A DNA stretch of 44,820 nucleotides from Gracilaria gracilis (lineage: Eukaryota; Rhodophyta; Florideophyceae; Gracilariales; Gracilariaceae). Location of the stretch: positions 1 through 44,820 of the forward strand of contig JARGSG010000151.1 in NCBI GenBank assembly GCA_030374805.1. The letters run 5' to 3'. Each line of letters opens with the position of its first letter. Position 1 is the stretch's first letter. The notes beneath the pieces were generated by a model. The model was not told the DNA's origin and searched no databases. It saw only the letters and a program-made list of their open reading frames with translations. The position numbers were made by a program, and so were the translations under genes. This document shows, in pieces, positions 1 through 11,051 of this stretch.

Positions 1-2364
1 CCCTTTTATACTGCTCGTGTACGACGACATGCAGTTAAACATATTTGAACGCGTTCCGAGGGGTTCTTGCACAAGTACAACGACCATCGCCTGCTACCCA
101 GCAACACGCAAACTCTTCTGGAAGACGAGGTCCAACCGTGGGCATGGAATCTTCCAGAGGGACGTTGATGTGCCCTCCGAACGCTTGCGAAGGAGTTCAT
201 TTCTGACCTGAACAAGGTTATTGTGAACGAGCAGTTGTACACAATATCAGAACCTGGACGATGGGCCGTTCTAAACACGTTTCACGGGACCCGTCAAGAG
301 CCTTTGCTCAGAGATTTAATTGTTTCTCTAACTCGCTTATGTCCTCCATCTTGGAGACAATAAGCCCTTTGAAAATCAAAGAAACACTCAGGGTCCCTGA
401 TATACCTCTCACGCCGGTATCGAAACCGGAGCCTGCCATCGAAATTCATGACGATGACGATGAGCAGTTGAAAAGAGGGAATCCCTCGGAGGGTAAACAA
501 GGAGAGGATGGAGATGGCGGAAGTGGAATGGATGTGTGGGTGAGAGTGGGAATGAATACGTTGGTGAACAGTCGTCCGACGCCGACATACAGCCTCCTCC
601 TGCCATTTCCTCGTTGGACGATAAAATGGCATTCCAACGTTGTGAAGTGGAGATGGAGAAATACTTTCGAATGTATAATTGCGGGCTCGAGGATATGGTG
701 GGAACGGACGAGACTCTGCAAAACAACGGATTCTCTCCATTGGAGAAAGTTCAACTGGTTCTTGTGGACCCACCATACAACATAAGGGCCGATAAGAACC
801 GGAGAACAGTTGGTACGATATGCTGAGCGCTGAGCATATGAAGAAGGCGGCAAAGCTTATATCAAGGCTGCTACGTCCGGGGGTCATTTCGTTATCTTCT
901 GTGCATGGGAACAGGTGAACCAGTGGACGAAGGTGTTTTACCTTATGGAGCAAAGGACGAGCAAGGGGTTCCGAGGCGATCGTTTGTTGTGGACCAGGTC
1001 CCAATTCACTTTATATCGGTCGCAAGGCAACCCCATGCGAAACCCGAGGACGCAGGTCTTGCTCCTTGTTCCCTGCCATAGAGCATGCGATATATGGTGT
1101 TCGAAGTGGCCTCGCTTGTGCACAGCAGCATGCGATGGTGAACTATGAGAACTTCAACTACGTGCAGTCGAGGTATCCAGGGTACCACAGTGTTATTGAC
1201 CAGGTACCGTCCATGTCCAATAGGGAGACTCTTCAATGGAAAAGAAAGAAGGAGGGTGGGGGCTACATGTTGCAAAAGGTGAGGTCGGAAAAAAAACCTC
1301 GCGCGTTGTTGAAGGAGCTGACCAGCAGATTTTTGCAGACAGGTGATACAGTGGTGGACTTGTTCGCGGGAGCGTTCTCGACTACCATGGCATGCATGGA
1401 GTTACAACGTCATCGGAAGTTTATTGGTTGTGAGCCAGACCCTGACTGTTTTGCTCTTGCTAGGCACGCGGCTATTGTTCAGTTCGCGATGTGCATGAGC
1501 GATAATGAGACGGACATTCAAATTACGCAGGAGGTCCGAAACTCTGTGAATCGCGTGATGGACTTATTTCCCAAGTGGAACGCTGGTCCTTCAAGATCAC
1601 GGAAGGCCCCATCCGGCTTCCCACAGTATCAGAAGTTCCCACCGTATATTGTAGACTTCCTGGCATCAATGTGGCGGGAGGAGGGCATGGCCATGATCGG
1701 CAGGCGCAAAGCGCTGCATGAGTGGCCGAAAAAGTTGCAAGAGAAGATGGGTCTCCTGGATTGTAACGCGATGTTGGCACCGGAGGCCACTATGTGTGGT
1801 TGTCGCATTGGGAAGTCATCGATTCGTCACCATGACGCAGGATTGGGAGTATTTACCACGCGCCGTTTCATGAAGAACGAAGAGATATGTTTCTTTTACG
1901 GAACTCTAGTGTACCATGACTTAACGAAGAGGATGGAGGTGCACAAGAAGTATGGGGAAGGGTTGTTGGGAGCCACCGCCGCTCTTTTTCGAACTTATGC
2001 GATGGAGGTTAGCCTGCAAGGCGAGGTATTCTGGAAACTCCCGGAAAGGAGACGAGAAGTACCTACAATCCCTGTACGGATTGTCCCCGCTCCATTTTAG
2101 TTGGGTGGCACAATTAACGACCCAGAATATATGGAAGGGGATAAAGATAGGGATGCAGTGGAGGATGGCTTGAAGCAGCGACAGACTGCCAATGTGGCGG
2201 TGATTCGAACCCCAGGAACTGGGCGAACTCCACTTCAATTAAGAGAATACCGAATGCTTGCCGTCAGGGCACTTCGGGTTGTAGAAGTGGGACAAGAGTG
2301 GTTTGCAGATTATGGAATGGAGTACACATGGGGTACGTCCTCGAATCCTATAGTAATCGACTAG
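1..2364 (+). pseudogene. Broken DNA N4/N6 methyltransferase - SET domain fusion
   Basis: Fragments in all three plus frames read as one decayed gene, probably entering from upstream of the window. One fragment carries DPPYN (767-781), the catalytic motif IV of amino-methyltransferases. After a one-base loss near 880 the frame reads PGGHFVIFCAWEQ, a typical post-motif segment. The next fragment (about 1066-2100) has DLFAGAFST (1357-1383), the AdoMet-binding motif I, so motif IV precedes I, the beta-class order. From about 1840 the text becomes SET-like: GLGVFTTRRF...CFFYGTLVYHD. After another frameshift near 2010-2100 it ends with ANVAVIR...AVRALRVVEVGQEWFADYGMEYTW (to 2361), matching the C-terminal half of SET. 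The early part (1-480) has in-frame stops (46-48, 184-186) and an acidic low-complexity stretch. The family would methylate DNA bases and, through SET, protein lysines. At least four frame breaks make this copy non-functional. Confidence 0.72.
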
Positions 2365-2854
2365 AGCTCAATTGATTTATGACTTATATAACCGAAAGCT
2401 GTACCGTAGTATATGTAAAATCGAATTGTGTACATTTTATTACGCTTTCTTTCTAACTCTCGTGTTCTACAGTGGAGGACGAAAACTCCCCCAAGTGAGT
2501 GGGTGTCGTCACTTTTATCATCCAGTGACGTGAACAAAATGAAGATAGGATTCGGAGCAGTGGGTTGACGTTCAAGTACATACAATAGAAGATACGGAGT
2601 ACATGTGATACCCTGTGAAAGTGAAACAGTTTTTGGCAGTGAGGTTTCGTACAGGAAGGGAAATTTCCGTGCCCATTTTCGGAAATTGATTCCGAAAAGT
2701 ACTAAATCGGTGCGATATTTCTACCACACGTCGAGTGGAGGTGTGCGTTTCACGGGGGACCTGCGATCACGTCGAGCGGCGAACACCTGGAGCGGCGAGC
2801 AGCGACAACATCTAGAGCGCACCGCCGGGGCGCATCGTCGTCGTCCGATTCCAT
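2365..2854. other. Gene-free gap between the methyltransferase relic and the orphan ORF
   Basis: No convincing coding sequence. It is AT-rich at first and becomes GC-rich from about 2740. A palindromic patch lies at 2655-2700 (GGAAATTTCC, TTTTCGGAAATT). The similar string ATTTTCGGAAATTAA occurs near 9358 on the far side of the Plavaka-like gene, which could mark degraded element ends. I could not establish terminal inverted repeats. Confidence 0.4.
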
Positions 2855-5566
2855 ATGGGGAAACGTAAAACTACAAGTGCGAATGCGAGTGCGAATACAG
2901 AGGATGTAAGCGGGCGCGCGTCAAAAGGGCGAAGGCGTGCAGAGGTGGTAGGTAGGGGTCGCGAGGATGGCTTGTGTAGTACTACGCGTGCGCCTCGAAG
3001 TGGCGATGTGGAAAATGGCGAAGGCGGTATTGGGCGTAGTTCGGGCGCTCCTCGAAGCGCATTACGTGGGAAAGGTAGGAAGAACACGGGGAGACTTGAT
3101 CGAGGCCAACCTTTGGAGCGAACCGAGCGAACCGAACGAACCGAGCGAACCGAGCGCACCGAGCAAACGGAGCGAACCGAGCGAATAGTAAGTGCTTTGT
3201 TAATACAAGCTACTCCGCTTCCACATGTGATGGGCAATGGAGGAGGGGAAAGCAGGGGAGGGATAAAAGGAAGGCAGGAGGATGATGCGCGAGGCTGTAG
3301 GGATAGAGGTGGGCGGCAAAGGGATGATGACTCCACGCAAGTTGTAGAAGAAGGCGAGTGTGGAGATTTCATAGAGAAGGGGAGCGAGTGTCGCAGTGGG
3401 GGAGAAGGAAGGACGATAGCAAGAAGTAATATTGGGATAGTTAGCCGTGGTATTCGAGGGAAGGAGGGAGAGAGAGTGGCTGGGGTTGGCGTTCGGGAGA
3501 GGAAAGGTCGCGAAAGAGAAGTAGGAGGAGGCGTTCAGGAGGCGAGTAACGAGGGAATGGAGGTTGTGGTTGGTGTTAGGAGGAATCGAATGGTGGGCAG
3601 AGAAAGAACTGGTGGACCGCGACATACTGCGATGCGGGAGGAAGAGGAAGTGGGGGGTATGAGGCATATGAGGGAGCATGGAAACGCAGAGGACAGTGGG
3701 AGGCAAATTGGGCGTGTGGGCGATAGAATGGGGAGCCACGTCAATGTGGAGACGATGGAATGGCCCCGAGACAATTTGCCGGGGAGATTTGTAGGACGTA
3801 GCAGTGGTGGATCAGTGATTGAATATTTGAGAGACAATATACCAGTAGATGGGAGGGTATTCGAAGGAGAAGATGTCGTTGTCCGAAACAGGCATAGAAC
3901 TGGAGGGAACTTGGTGGAAACCACGGTACGAATGCCTGAAGGAATACGTGTGAAGCATAATGCCGTTCGGATTGAGGACGATGTGCATGAAGCAGGAGTC
4001 GACGATTCTGGGGATCGTGGAGAGAGCAACGGAGGAAGGAAATTGGGAAAGATAGGAATAGCAGAAGGACATAAAGAGAACTTACGCGTGTTGCCAAGGT
4101 CTGCATTGGTTGAGAGGGTGAATTCGTTGAAAGGGAAGCGGGGAAATATGAGGGAGGATCACTATACCATGATGGTGAGCTTGAAGCTCACGCAGAAAGA
4201 ATTGGAACGGGTGAGGGAGGAGCTAAAGCAGCAAAATGTGTTGATTGAAAGTTTAAGAGAGGCTGTGAAGAGTAGGAAGCGAAGGGGGTGTGGGAAGGAA
4301 GTGAAGGGGCGTCAAAAGCATGATATAGAGGTGCCAGAATGTTTTTACGGATTTGCAAGGGCTGTATATGATAAGATTCTCCACCATGCGATGTTGGAGG
4401 CGTCAGAACTCTGTTTAGACACGGAGAACTTTGGTAGGAGCGGGAAGAACAAGAGTGAGACGGTGGGAAAAAGTAGGGAAGGCAGCATATTTGTGGTTGG
4501 GGAGAAGGAGATGGGACCTTGGTGCCCGTATCAAGTGGCATATGAGATAAGGGCGTATACGCCATCAACGGAGAGAGGAAGTGATGTGCTGTTGAAGTAT
4601 GTGGTGGAGACGGAAATAATGGGAGATACTTGGGAGATGATACGAGAAGCGGGAAGGATACAAGAGTGTCTGGATAATGTGAGTATGGACAAGTGTCTGA
4701 GGCTGCGGATGAAACAGACATTAAGCGATGTGATTGGGGTGCGGAAGCGGGCGGCTCGCGACAAGTTATTCTCCATCCTTGGATATGATTTGATTGCGAA
4801 ACGTGCGAAACCTACTGAGGGGACTGAGCTATGGGAAGAGCTAAAGCTGCAGATGGGGGAGGCGCGCGAGAAGCTGATGGGAAGGGAGGAGGGCGGGAGG
4901 AATGAGTTGTGTGCGTGGAGAACGAGCCGGTTAGAAGACCTTGCGTATTCCGGGTCTCGTGCGGTTGGGCCACCATGGAATGTTGATGATGAAGATATGC
5001 ACTTCAAGAATGGGATGGTGGTGGCAGTGTTGGAGGAGTATATGGGATACGAAGTGGAGAGGCAAAGTAACGGTGAACGGCAGTACGTGGATAGGACAGT
5101 GATGCACCTTGCGAAACTTGACGCCTGGATTGCCTGTGTGGTGAAAACTATGAACGAGGTTGTGGGACGTGGAGGGCAAAGACAGCTTCTGTTCTCTACT
5201 TTGTATGGAAAAAATCTAGCTAGGGCTGTTGAAGGAATACTGGGGGTAGCCTGGCAATCGCTACAGGAGGAGCATGCCGAGGAGTTTGAGAACGATGGGT
5301 TTGTGGATGGAGATACGAGGTGTGTGTCGGGAAAATCTGGGAGAACTGCGACAGTTGGGCTGTGGGTACCATCGAGGGAGAAGATATACCTAGCTGTGAT
5401 GGAGGAATATTTTATGGCAAAACTAACACGGAGACTAGGTGCAGTTCTTGATTGTTACATAGCGGCCTGTCGACCGGAAGACGCGAGTTTTGGGCGGTTG
5501 GTGGCACCCCGGGCGGAACGCACGGAAGGGACAGGGGTTGATGGTAGGGAACAGGCGGGCTACTAA
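2855..5566 (+). CDS. Orphan 903-residue basic protein, likely transposon accessory gene
   Basis: One uninterrupted frame starting with ATG (MGKRKTTSAN). I do not recognise the protein. Residues 1 to about 430 are disordered, rich in Arg, Gly, Glu and Ser, and contain an ERT tripeptide repeat encoded by a 9-bp tandem repeat (3116-3187). Residues about 440-475 form a likely coiled coil (LKLTQKELERVREELKQQ). From about 490 to 885 the sequence is compact and helical (ECFYGFARAVYDKILHHAM, AVMEEYFMAKLTRRLGAVLD), ending in a second low-complexity tail. It lacks signal peptide and membrane segments, so nuclear or cytosolic location is likely. It converges on the Plavaka-like transposase with a 128-bp gap. 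Convergent accessory ORFs also occur in the PIF and piggyBac elements here, so a DNA-binding accessory protein of the same element is plausible. An intact frame beside a broken transposase suggests recent activity or selection. Confidence 0.6.
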   Translation: MGKRKTTSANASANTEDVSGRASKGRRRAEVVGRGREDGLCSTTRAPRSGDVENGEGGIGRSSGAPRSALRGKGRKNTGRLDRGQPLERTERTERTERTERTEQTERTERIVSALLIQATPLPHVMGNGGGESRGGIKGRQEDDARGCRDRGGRQRDDDSTQVVEEGECGDFIEKGSECRSGGEGRTIARSNIGIVSRGIRGKEGERVAGVGVRERKGREREVGGGVQEASNEGMEVVVGVRRNRMVGRERTGGPRHTAMREEEEVGGMRHMREHGNAEDSGRQIGRVGDRMGSHVNVETMEWPRDNLPGRFVGRSSGGSVIEYLRDNIPVDGRVFEGEDVVVRNRHRTGGNLVETTVRMPEGIRVKHNAVRIEDDVHEAGVDDSGDRGESNGGRKLGKIGIAEGHKENLRVLPRSALVERVNSLKGKRGNMREDHYTMMVSLKLTQKELERVREELKQQNVLIESLREAVKSRKRRGCGKEVKGRQKHDIEVPECFYGFARAVYDKILHHAMLEASELCLDTENFGRSGKNKSETVGKSREGSIFVVGEKEMGPWCPYQVAYEIRAYTPSTERGSDVLLKYVVETEIMGDTWEMIREAGRIQECLDNVSMDKCLRLRMKQTLSDVIGVRKRAARDKLFSILGYDLIAKRAKPTEGTELWEELKLQMGEAREKLMGREEGGRNELCAWRTSRLEDLAYSGSRAVGPPWNVDDEDMHFKNGMVVAVLEEYMGYEVERQSNGERQYVDRTVMHLAKLDAWIACVVKTMNEVVGRGGQRQLLFSTLYGKNLARAVEGILGVAWQSLQEEHAEEFENDGFVDGDTRCVSGKSGRTATVGLWVPSREKIYLAVMEEYFMAKLTRRLGAVLDCYIAACRPEDASFGRLVAPRAERTEGTGVDGREQAGY
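3116..3187 (+). repeat. 9-bp tandem repeat, 8 units, coding for ERT
   Basis: Eight consecutive 9-bp units of consensus GAGCGAACC, with single changes in units 3, 5 and 6 and a partly diverged last unit. It lies inside the orphan ORF and codes for Glu-Arg-Thr repeats. Because the unit is a multiple of three, copy number can vary without breaking the frame. Confidence 0.95.
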
Positions 5567-5694
5567 GAGTAGGGTGAGGTGCAGTGAGGGGAGAAGGGTT
5601 GGAGGTATGTGTGGGATGGGGAAGAGATGCTTCTTCTTTCTCATGTCATGCGTATCTTCAATCCTTCCAATTGAAAGGAAGCGGGTTGAAATTT

Positions 5695-8600
5695 TTATGA
5701 AGCTGAAGCCAACAGGGAATAGAGGCTACGTGTCGGATGGGAAATAAGGCTTGGCGGTGGGGTGTCGATAGAACCAATTGATATAGAATCGGTGAAAGCG
5801 CCAGTGTAGACGAGAAGTGAAGGGAGGAGCGGGGTAGTTCTGGCCGAGAACATGAACGGAGCCGAGGATAGAGGAAGAGGGGATGAGTCCATACCAAGGG
5901 GAAACGTTATCGGAAGTGGAGTGGGTAGAGATGGGATGGTGTGGTTATGTTCGTCGTCTGTTGCCCATCGGAGGCAAACGCAGTTGAGGGTGAGATCGAC
6001 GTCGTCGTTGGGTGGGACGAGTTCCATGAACTGGACGAAGGCGAACTCCTTGGGAGAAGAAGTTGAAGAATGAAGGGCGAAACGAAGAAGGGAGATGAGT
6101 TTGCACACCCAGACGATGGATGTGGAGGGGGAGGTGGAGCCGGCGACGAGAACGTGGGAGAGGTTTGGGGACTTGGATGGACCGAAGGAGGGGGTGGCAA
6201 AAATTCGTTGAATGATGGGGACAGGAGGATCCTGGAGGGTGACTTCGTTTCGTTCTGTGATGTAGTTGTCGAGTGTTGGGATGTAACCGCCGGCGACGTA
6301 AGCGGAGTTGACTATGGTGTGTCGAGCCTGACGGAGGGCGGGGGAGTTGTCAGTGAGTTGTAGGACTTCGAGACAGAGGGTAATAAAGAATGGGAGGGCG
6401 TCTCTTCCGAATTGTGCAAGAATGGATGGGGTATTGGGGGGGAAGAGGTATTGAAGAGATTTGTGAGGAAGGTGAAGACGGGAGCGAATGATTTTGTGGG
6501 CAGTGATTAGGTCAGCGAAGGAGAAGTGTTTGCCATCACGGACGAAACCGGGTTCTTGGGATTGGAGGGGGGAGCGAGGCCAGGGGAGGAGGAGGTGATG
6601 AAAGGGTTTGTGGAGACGGGATTCCAGTCCTTGATGTGGTTGGAGCGGTGGATGGCACGAATGGTTTCTTGATGTGCGGTGGACCTGCGCTTTGAGGTTT
6701 TCGAGTAATGGGACTTGAAGAGGGTGTGGGCGTGCTCGAATATGCCGGCATCATATAAGTGGAGGCCTCCGGAGCGGCGAATGTCCTCGACAACGTGGTC
6801 GAGGAGGTGGAACGTGAGGGTTCCGAGGCTGGAAGTGTGGTGGGGGCCGAGGGCGAGTACGGCTGTGCGCTTGAAGGAGCGGATTTGCTTGTGGAGGTCG
6901 GTGAGACGGGCGTCGGTCCATTCGGTGAAGGTGTTGTATCGCATGGAGGCGAGGAGGAGGTCTGAGTACTTGGAAAAGACGGAAGTGATGGGAGCTGAAT
7001 CGCCTTCGTCACAGCATCGGTCGAGGAAGGCGCCGATGATTGGGAAGACCATGTCGAGTGCGCGGTAGTCTTTTGTTTCGAGCATACCACGCAAGCCGTC
7101 GGTAGTGAAGAAACCGTTGAGAGTTTGACCGTTGTCAGAAGTAGAGAAGTCGATGTGGAGTCCGTTTGTGGGGGAGTGCTTTTCGATGGCGGAGAGGATG
7201 GTGTTTGAATGTTTGAGGACGGAAGTGCGGATGGAGTTGAAGGGGCGACGGGACTTGGAGGAACGGAGGGTGGTGAAGAGTGCTTCTGAGCGGAGTCTCT
7301 CGATGGCGGCGAGCTTGATGAGCTTGGAGACGCCGAGGTGGAAGTTGTGGAGTGGTTCGAAGGTGAAGATGTTGTAAGGGGAGAGGAGTGGGCGTGATGT
7401 TGAGAAGAGGGTATGACTAGAAGAGGGAGGAGTACTTTGCGAGGGAGAGGGATTGGAGGGCTTCAAGAGATTTTTTTTGTGTTGCGAGAGATTCTGGGCT
7501 TACGAGCGAGGAGAGCGTCTTGTGGTTGTTGGAGGAGAGTGGAGTGTGATTTGCGTGCGGCGAGGGTCTGGTGCTGAGTTCGGGGGGAAGGGGATTGAAT
7601 GTGTAGGGGAAGGTCTGTGCGGGAGGCGGTGCATCTATGACAAGGGTGTTGGGGGCGGGTTCCGTAGGAGATGGCGAGGTTGTCTTTTGCTTCGAGGATG
7701 TCGGCGCAGTAGCTGGCGATGATTGGGTGACAGTGGCGGAGAACGCAATGGGCGTCACGGAAGGGGAAGCCGTTGAGACCGGAGGAGAGAGGGGGGCCGA
7801 GGAAGTTGGAGATGGCGAGCTGAATGAGTTCCGTTTTGGTGTGGCGGGGGATGTGAGAGGAGGTTTGAGGGATGGAGTCGTGGTATTGGGAGGGGTTGGT
7901 TGGGACGAAGGGGGTTGGCAAGTATCCGAGAAGGGTGAGGTGTTCGGTGATGCACTTGCGACGGAAGGCATCGGAAAAGTTGAGAAGGGTGATGTGAAGA
8001 GAGTAAAAGGTGATGGAAGTGGATTTGAGGGAGGTGGAGGACCTGTCGGAGTAGATTTGGACCACGCCGATGAAGGAGTCGATAGCGGTGGAGTCGGGGG
8101 TGTGCCAGATGCAGGAGTCGTTTGAGGAGTGCATGATTGCGGCTTTGAGGGGGGGACTGCTTCTTTTCCGAGGGTGGAGGCCATGGGGTGGGAGAAAGCG
8201 GGAGAGCCCGAAGGGGTTGTGTGGGAGACGGGGTGGAAGAAGGTGTTGTGGAAGTGTACGAGGGCGAGTTGTTGTTTGAGGACCTGGATGGGGTCCTTTC
8301 GGAAGATGGTGGTGGAAAAGAGCTACTGTGGTTCGGAGAGGGTGGTGGGAGCGAAGCCGATGCTGCTGACACGGTGTTGGAAGAGGTCTGTTTGAAGTTT
8401 GAGACACTGGGTGGCGGAGGAGACGGCGTTGTGGAAGGCGGATTTGGAGAAGGCGGGGTCGTGGAGGAGGGAGATGAGTTCGTCAGTCTTTCTGAAGCCG
8501 AGGGAGGAGGCGATGGAAAAGATGTAGAGGACCATGCGTTCGAGGTGGAGGTTGTTGAGGAGAGGGCAGGAAGGGGGAGGAGGGGGAGGAGGGGAGGTGG

Positions 8601-8919
8601 AGATGGAGCTGACGGGGGTGGTGGCGATGTGGTAGGCGTCCTGGGCGTGGAGGGAGAGGGAGAGTTGCTGGTGGTGGTAGGAGTCGTCGTCTGCGATGGG
8701 GACGTTGTCGGAAGGGCGGTTTGTGGGAGTGGGAGGTGTATGGAGGTGGGGGGTAGACTTGTGACGCTTGATGCGTGGGAGGAAGTGGGGGAGGCCTCCG
8801 CCTGGGGAGAGGAAACGCTAGTTTGGGTTGAGGCGATTGGGGCATCTCTTCTGGTGCCTTTGGATGGCGGGGATGGTGCGGGCGAAGAAGGAGCAGCCTT
8901 CAAAGCAGCAGTTGGGCAT
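5695..8919 (-). pseudogene. Plavaka/CACTA-like transposase with N-terminal zinc finger, broken
   Basis: The minus strand reads as one transposase spread over shifting frames. It opens at ATG 8919 with a C2HC finger (NCCFEGC...IQRHQKRC, stop at 8818-8820), followed by a Ser/Pro-rich linker. A segment at about 8323-8535 reads ELISLLHDPAFSKSAFHNA and hits a stop. The catalytic block IGVVQIYSDRS follows (Asp at 8045-8047), then a GYLP block and a CHRC zinc motif near 7600. The frame 6507-7466 contains FEPLHNFHLGVSKLIK and then HLLDHVVEDIRRSGG with YDAGIFEHAH, the conserved C-terminal core of Plavaka/CACTA enzymes. The C-terminal part (5695-6420) shifts frame again and includes LNCVCLRWATDDEHN. 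The family cuts element DNA with a DDE/D RNase H-like site. Many frameshifts and stops make this copy inactive. Long plus-strand Gly-rich ORFs here are antisense shadows. Confidence 0.75.
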
Positions 8920-9464
8920 GGCGGGGAAGGTTGGGGGGGTGTTGGAGAGGCTTGGGGGTACGTAGCGGGAAGCTTAATATGGCGCACGGACGGTGGGACA
9001 GGGTGGTGGGGATGATTGCACGTGATTCGAAGGTGTTTCATATATTTAGTATACGAATGCCTGATGGGAAAGGTGTTGACTAGTGAACCGATCTCCACAA
9101 ACTGAAAAGGTATTCGATATATTTGTCTACTCCTATTCCTATTCGATAAACAGCTATTTAAGTTTCTATCTAAGTCTCTATCTCGCTATTCGCCACCGTA
9201 TACATGAACGTAGGTGACACTATCACACTTACATTGTGCTGCGAAACTACCATAAACGAAAGAAGTATGCTAGTTTCCCTTCCATCCAAACTAGCAAAGA
9301 TGGAAACAATTTGGAATAATTCTTTCGAGAAAAACTAGAACAAGTAGAAAGGTGGAAATATTTTCGGAAATTAACACTTCCAAATTTGGATAAATTCACC
9401 GGTTTTTCGTTCGTTTTAATTCAGTCATTTTTGACCGCCAAACTAGCATTCCCATAACACCGAC
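8920..9464. other. Gene-free AT-rich gap between two mobile elements
   Basis: No coding signal. It contains a small inverted repeat (GCTAGTTT...AAACTAGC, about 9269-9297) and pyrimidine-rich CTATCT repeats near 9160-9185. It probably holds the outer end of the Plavaka-like element and the junction where the gypsy element was cut off at about 9465. Confidence 0.4.
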
Positions 9465-11049
9465 GTTGCCAATATCCCCAGTTCGCGTCGAGGGTCGTGA
9501 ACACCTTTGCGCTTCCAAGCGAATCGATACATTCGTCCATCCTCAGGATGGGATACACGTCCCTGACGGTAGCCGCGTTAAGCTTGCGGTAATAGATACA
9601 AAAACACCAAGACCCATCGGATTTGAGAGCAAGTACCAAGGGCGAGGCCCCCGGCGACTGGGCCGGTTCAATGACGCCGGCGCAGAGCATCTTCTCGACT
9701 TGAGTCTTTTCTTCTTCTCGAGCTGTCGGTCCTGCCCTGTAAGGGTGTTAGGAGATTGGCCGAGTGTTGGGCATCAAATCTATTCGATGTTCGGTGATCC
9801 CAATTTTCCCAAAGGAACCTTCCCACATGGGGGTGAACTCCCGTAGCATATCCCGTAACTTTTCACGGTGATACTCTGGGACATGGTTAACGTCCAGAGA
9901 CTCGAGCTCCTGTACGGCGTCTTTCTTCTCAGATCCAGGTGATTCTGGCCTTCCGTTCGACAGTTACGGCGTTGCTTCTTTCGACGAGCTCGAAAATTCT
10001 TCACCCGACGAGCTCGGCGCAGCGTCTCCCGACGAATTCTTCGGTACGGTTGCGTCAGCCCACTTCCCCTCTCCCTCCTCAGCTTCTAGGATTCCAAGAA
10101 CCTCTGCGGTAGAGACCTGTGTGGGTACAATAGCCACCGGGTATGGTAACATGGAACTAATGACCTGGTTCTTTACCAACCTCTGTTGGGAGGAGCTCAA
10201 ACTAGCAACCAATACCCTGAAGGGCTTCTCTGGCTAAACAAGTACAATCCCATTCGCGAGGGCCAAGTTCTGCCTTTCGTAAAGAAGAGGCAATGGTTGA
10301 ACGGTTTGTAAGCCGTGCTGCACGGACGTGACCGTGACCCATGTCTGGGATTCCGGGGGAATGCTAGTAGACCGAGCGACTCGGAGCTTCGTCGACGAAC
10401 GGTGCAATTCCGCTGGCTGCTGGGCCACTGGCAGTGGAACTTGCTTCTTGAAAGTTTTTCGTTAAGGTCCCCGAACAATTGGCACAGTTGTGCCGTCCTC
10501 CAGCTCGACGGTCCTTTCCCTTGGTCTAATTGCTTCGACAAAACGGTCGCATCAATCACATCCAAGTGTGACCGGCGCAGCTAAATGCTTGCAATATAAG
10601 AAGTCCAGGGGGACAACGCAACGGCCAAGCCTTACAATCAGGTCAATTACTCCCACGATTGAATGGGGCCTATTGTTTGCATCCGCTACCTCGGTCGGGG
10701 GAGCCGGCCAAATCTGAAGCGATAACTGCAGCGGAATAAGAGATTGAACCAAAAAGTTTGGACCAGCACCCGTGTCGAGAACGGATAACTGCCGAACCAT
10801 ATAGTGCTCGGATATCCAGAGGTCGGCAAAAATTTTGTAGTTTCGTTTCGCCATGACCAGGACTATATCCGGAGCGCGGACATTGCGTGACCGTACCCAC
10901 GGGCGACGGAGAACACCGAGATGTTCCGAGTCCACGTCTGTCGTGGCCATCTTCCTCGTAAGGATCGTGACCGGAGAGCGAGGCTTTGCAACCTCCGGCG
11001 CAGTTGAGCTCGACTTCGATTGCGCCGCTCCTTCAAAGGAGGCTCCCAT
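9465..11049 (-). pseudogene. pol: Ty3/gypsy pol fragment: protease and start of reverse transcriptase
   Basis: ATG at 11049 lies two bases after the gag stop. The first frame (to 10552) carries the aspartic protease core SVLDTGAGPNF (catalytic Asp at 10774-10776) and ends near LGCD. After a frameshift, text continues as STKLRVARSTSIPPES at about 10390-10340, then VKNQVISSMLPYPVAIVPTQ at 10180-10120, and the RT entry region (REFTPMWEGSFGKIGITEHRIDL, with GVIEPAQSPGASPLVLALKSDGSW near 9675). RT breaks off after DANWGYWQ at about 9465, before the YLDD active site. Several frame changes separate these pieces. Function would be polyprotein cleavage and cDNA synthesis; this copy cannot do either. 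Confidence 0.8.
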
Positions 11050-11051
11050 GC

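Noticed and set aside
294..1004. 236-residue minus-strand ORF over the methyltransferase relic
   Set aside because: No motif; it overlaps the plus-strand segments with DPPYN and FVIFCAWEQ, which are convincing.
8188..9015. 275-residue Gly/Glu-rich plus-strand ORF
   Set aside because: Antisense of the Ser/Pro-rich linker and catalytic block of the Plavaka-like transposase, which carries the recognisable motifs.
2655..9375. Direct TTTTCGGAAATT words at about 2679 and 9361 as terminal repeats of the Plavaka-like element
   Set aside because: The shared core is short, partly self-complementary and mainly in direct orientation, so it does not prove element ends.
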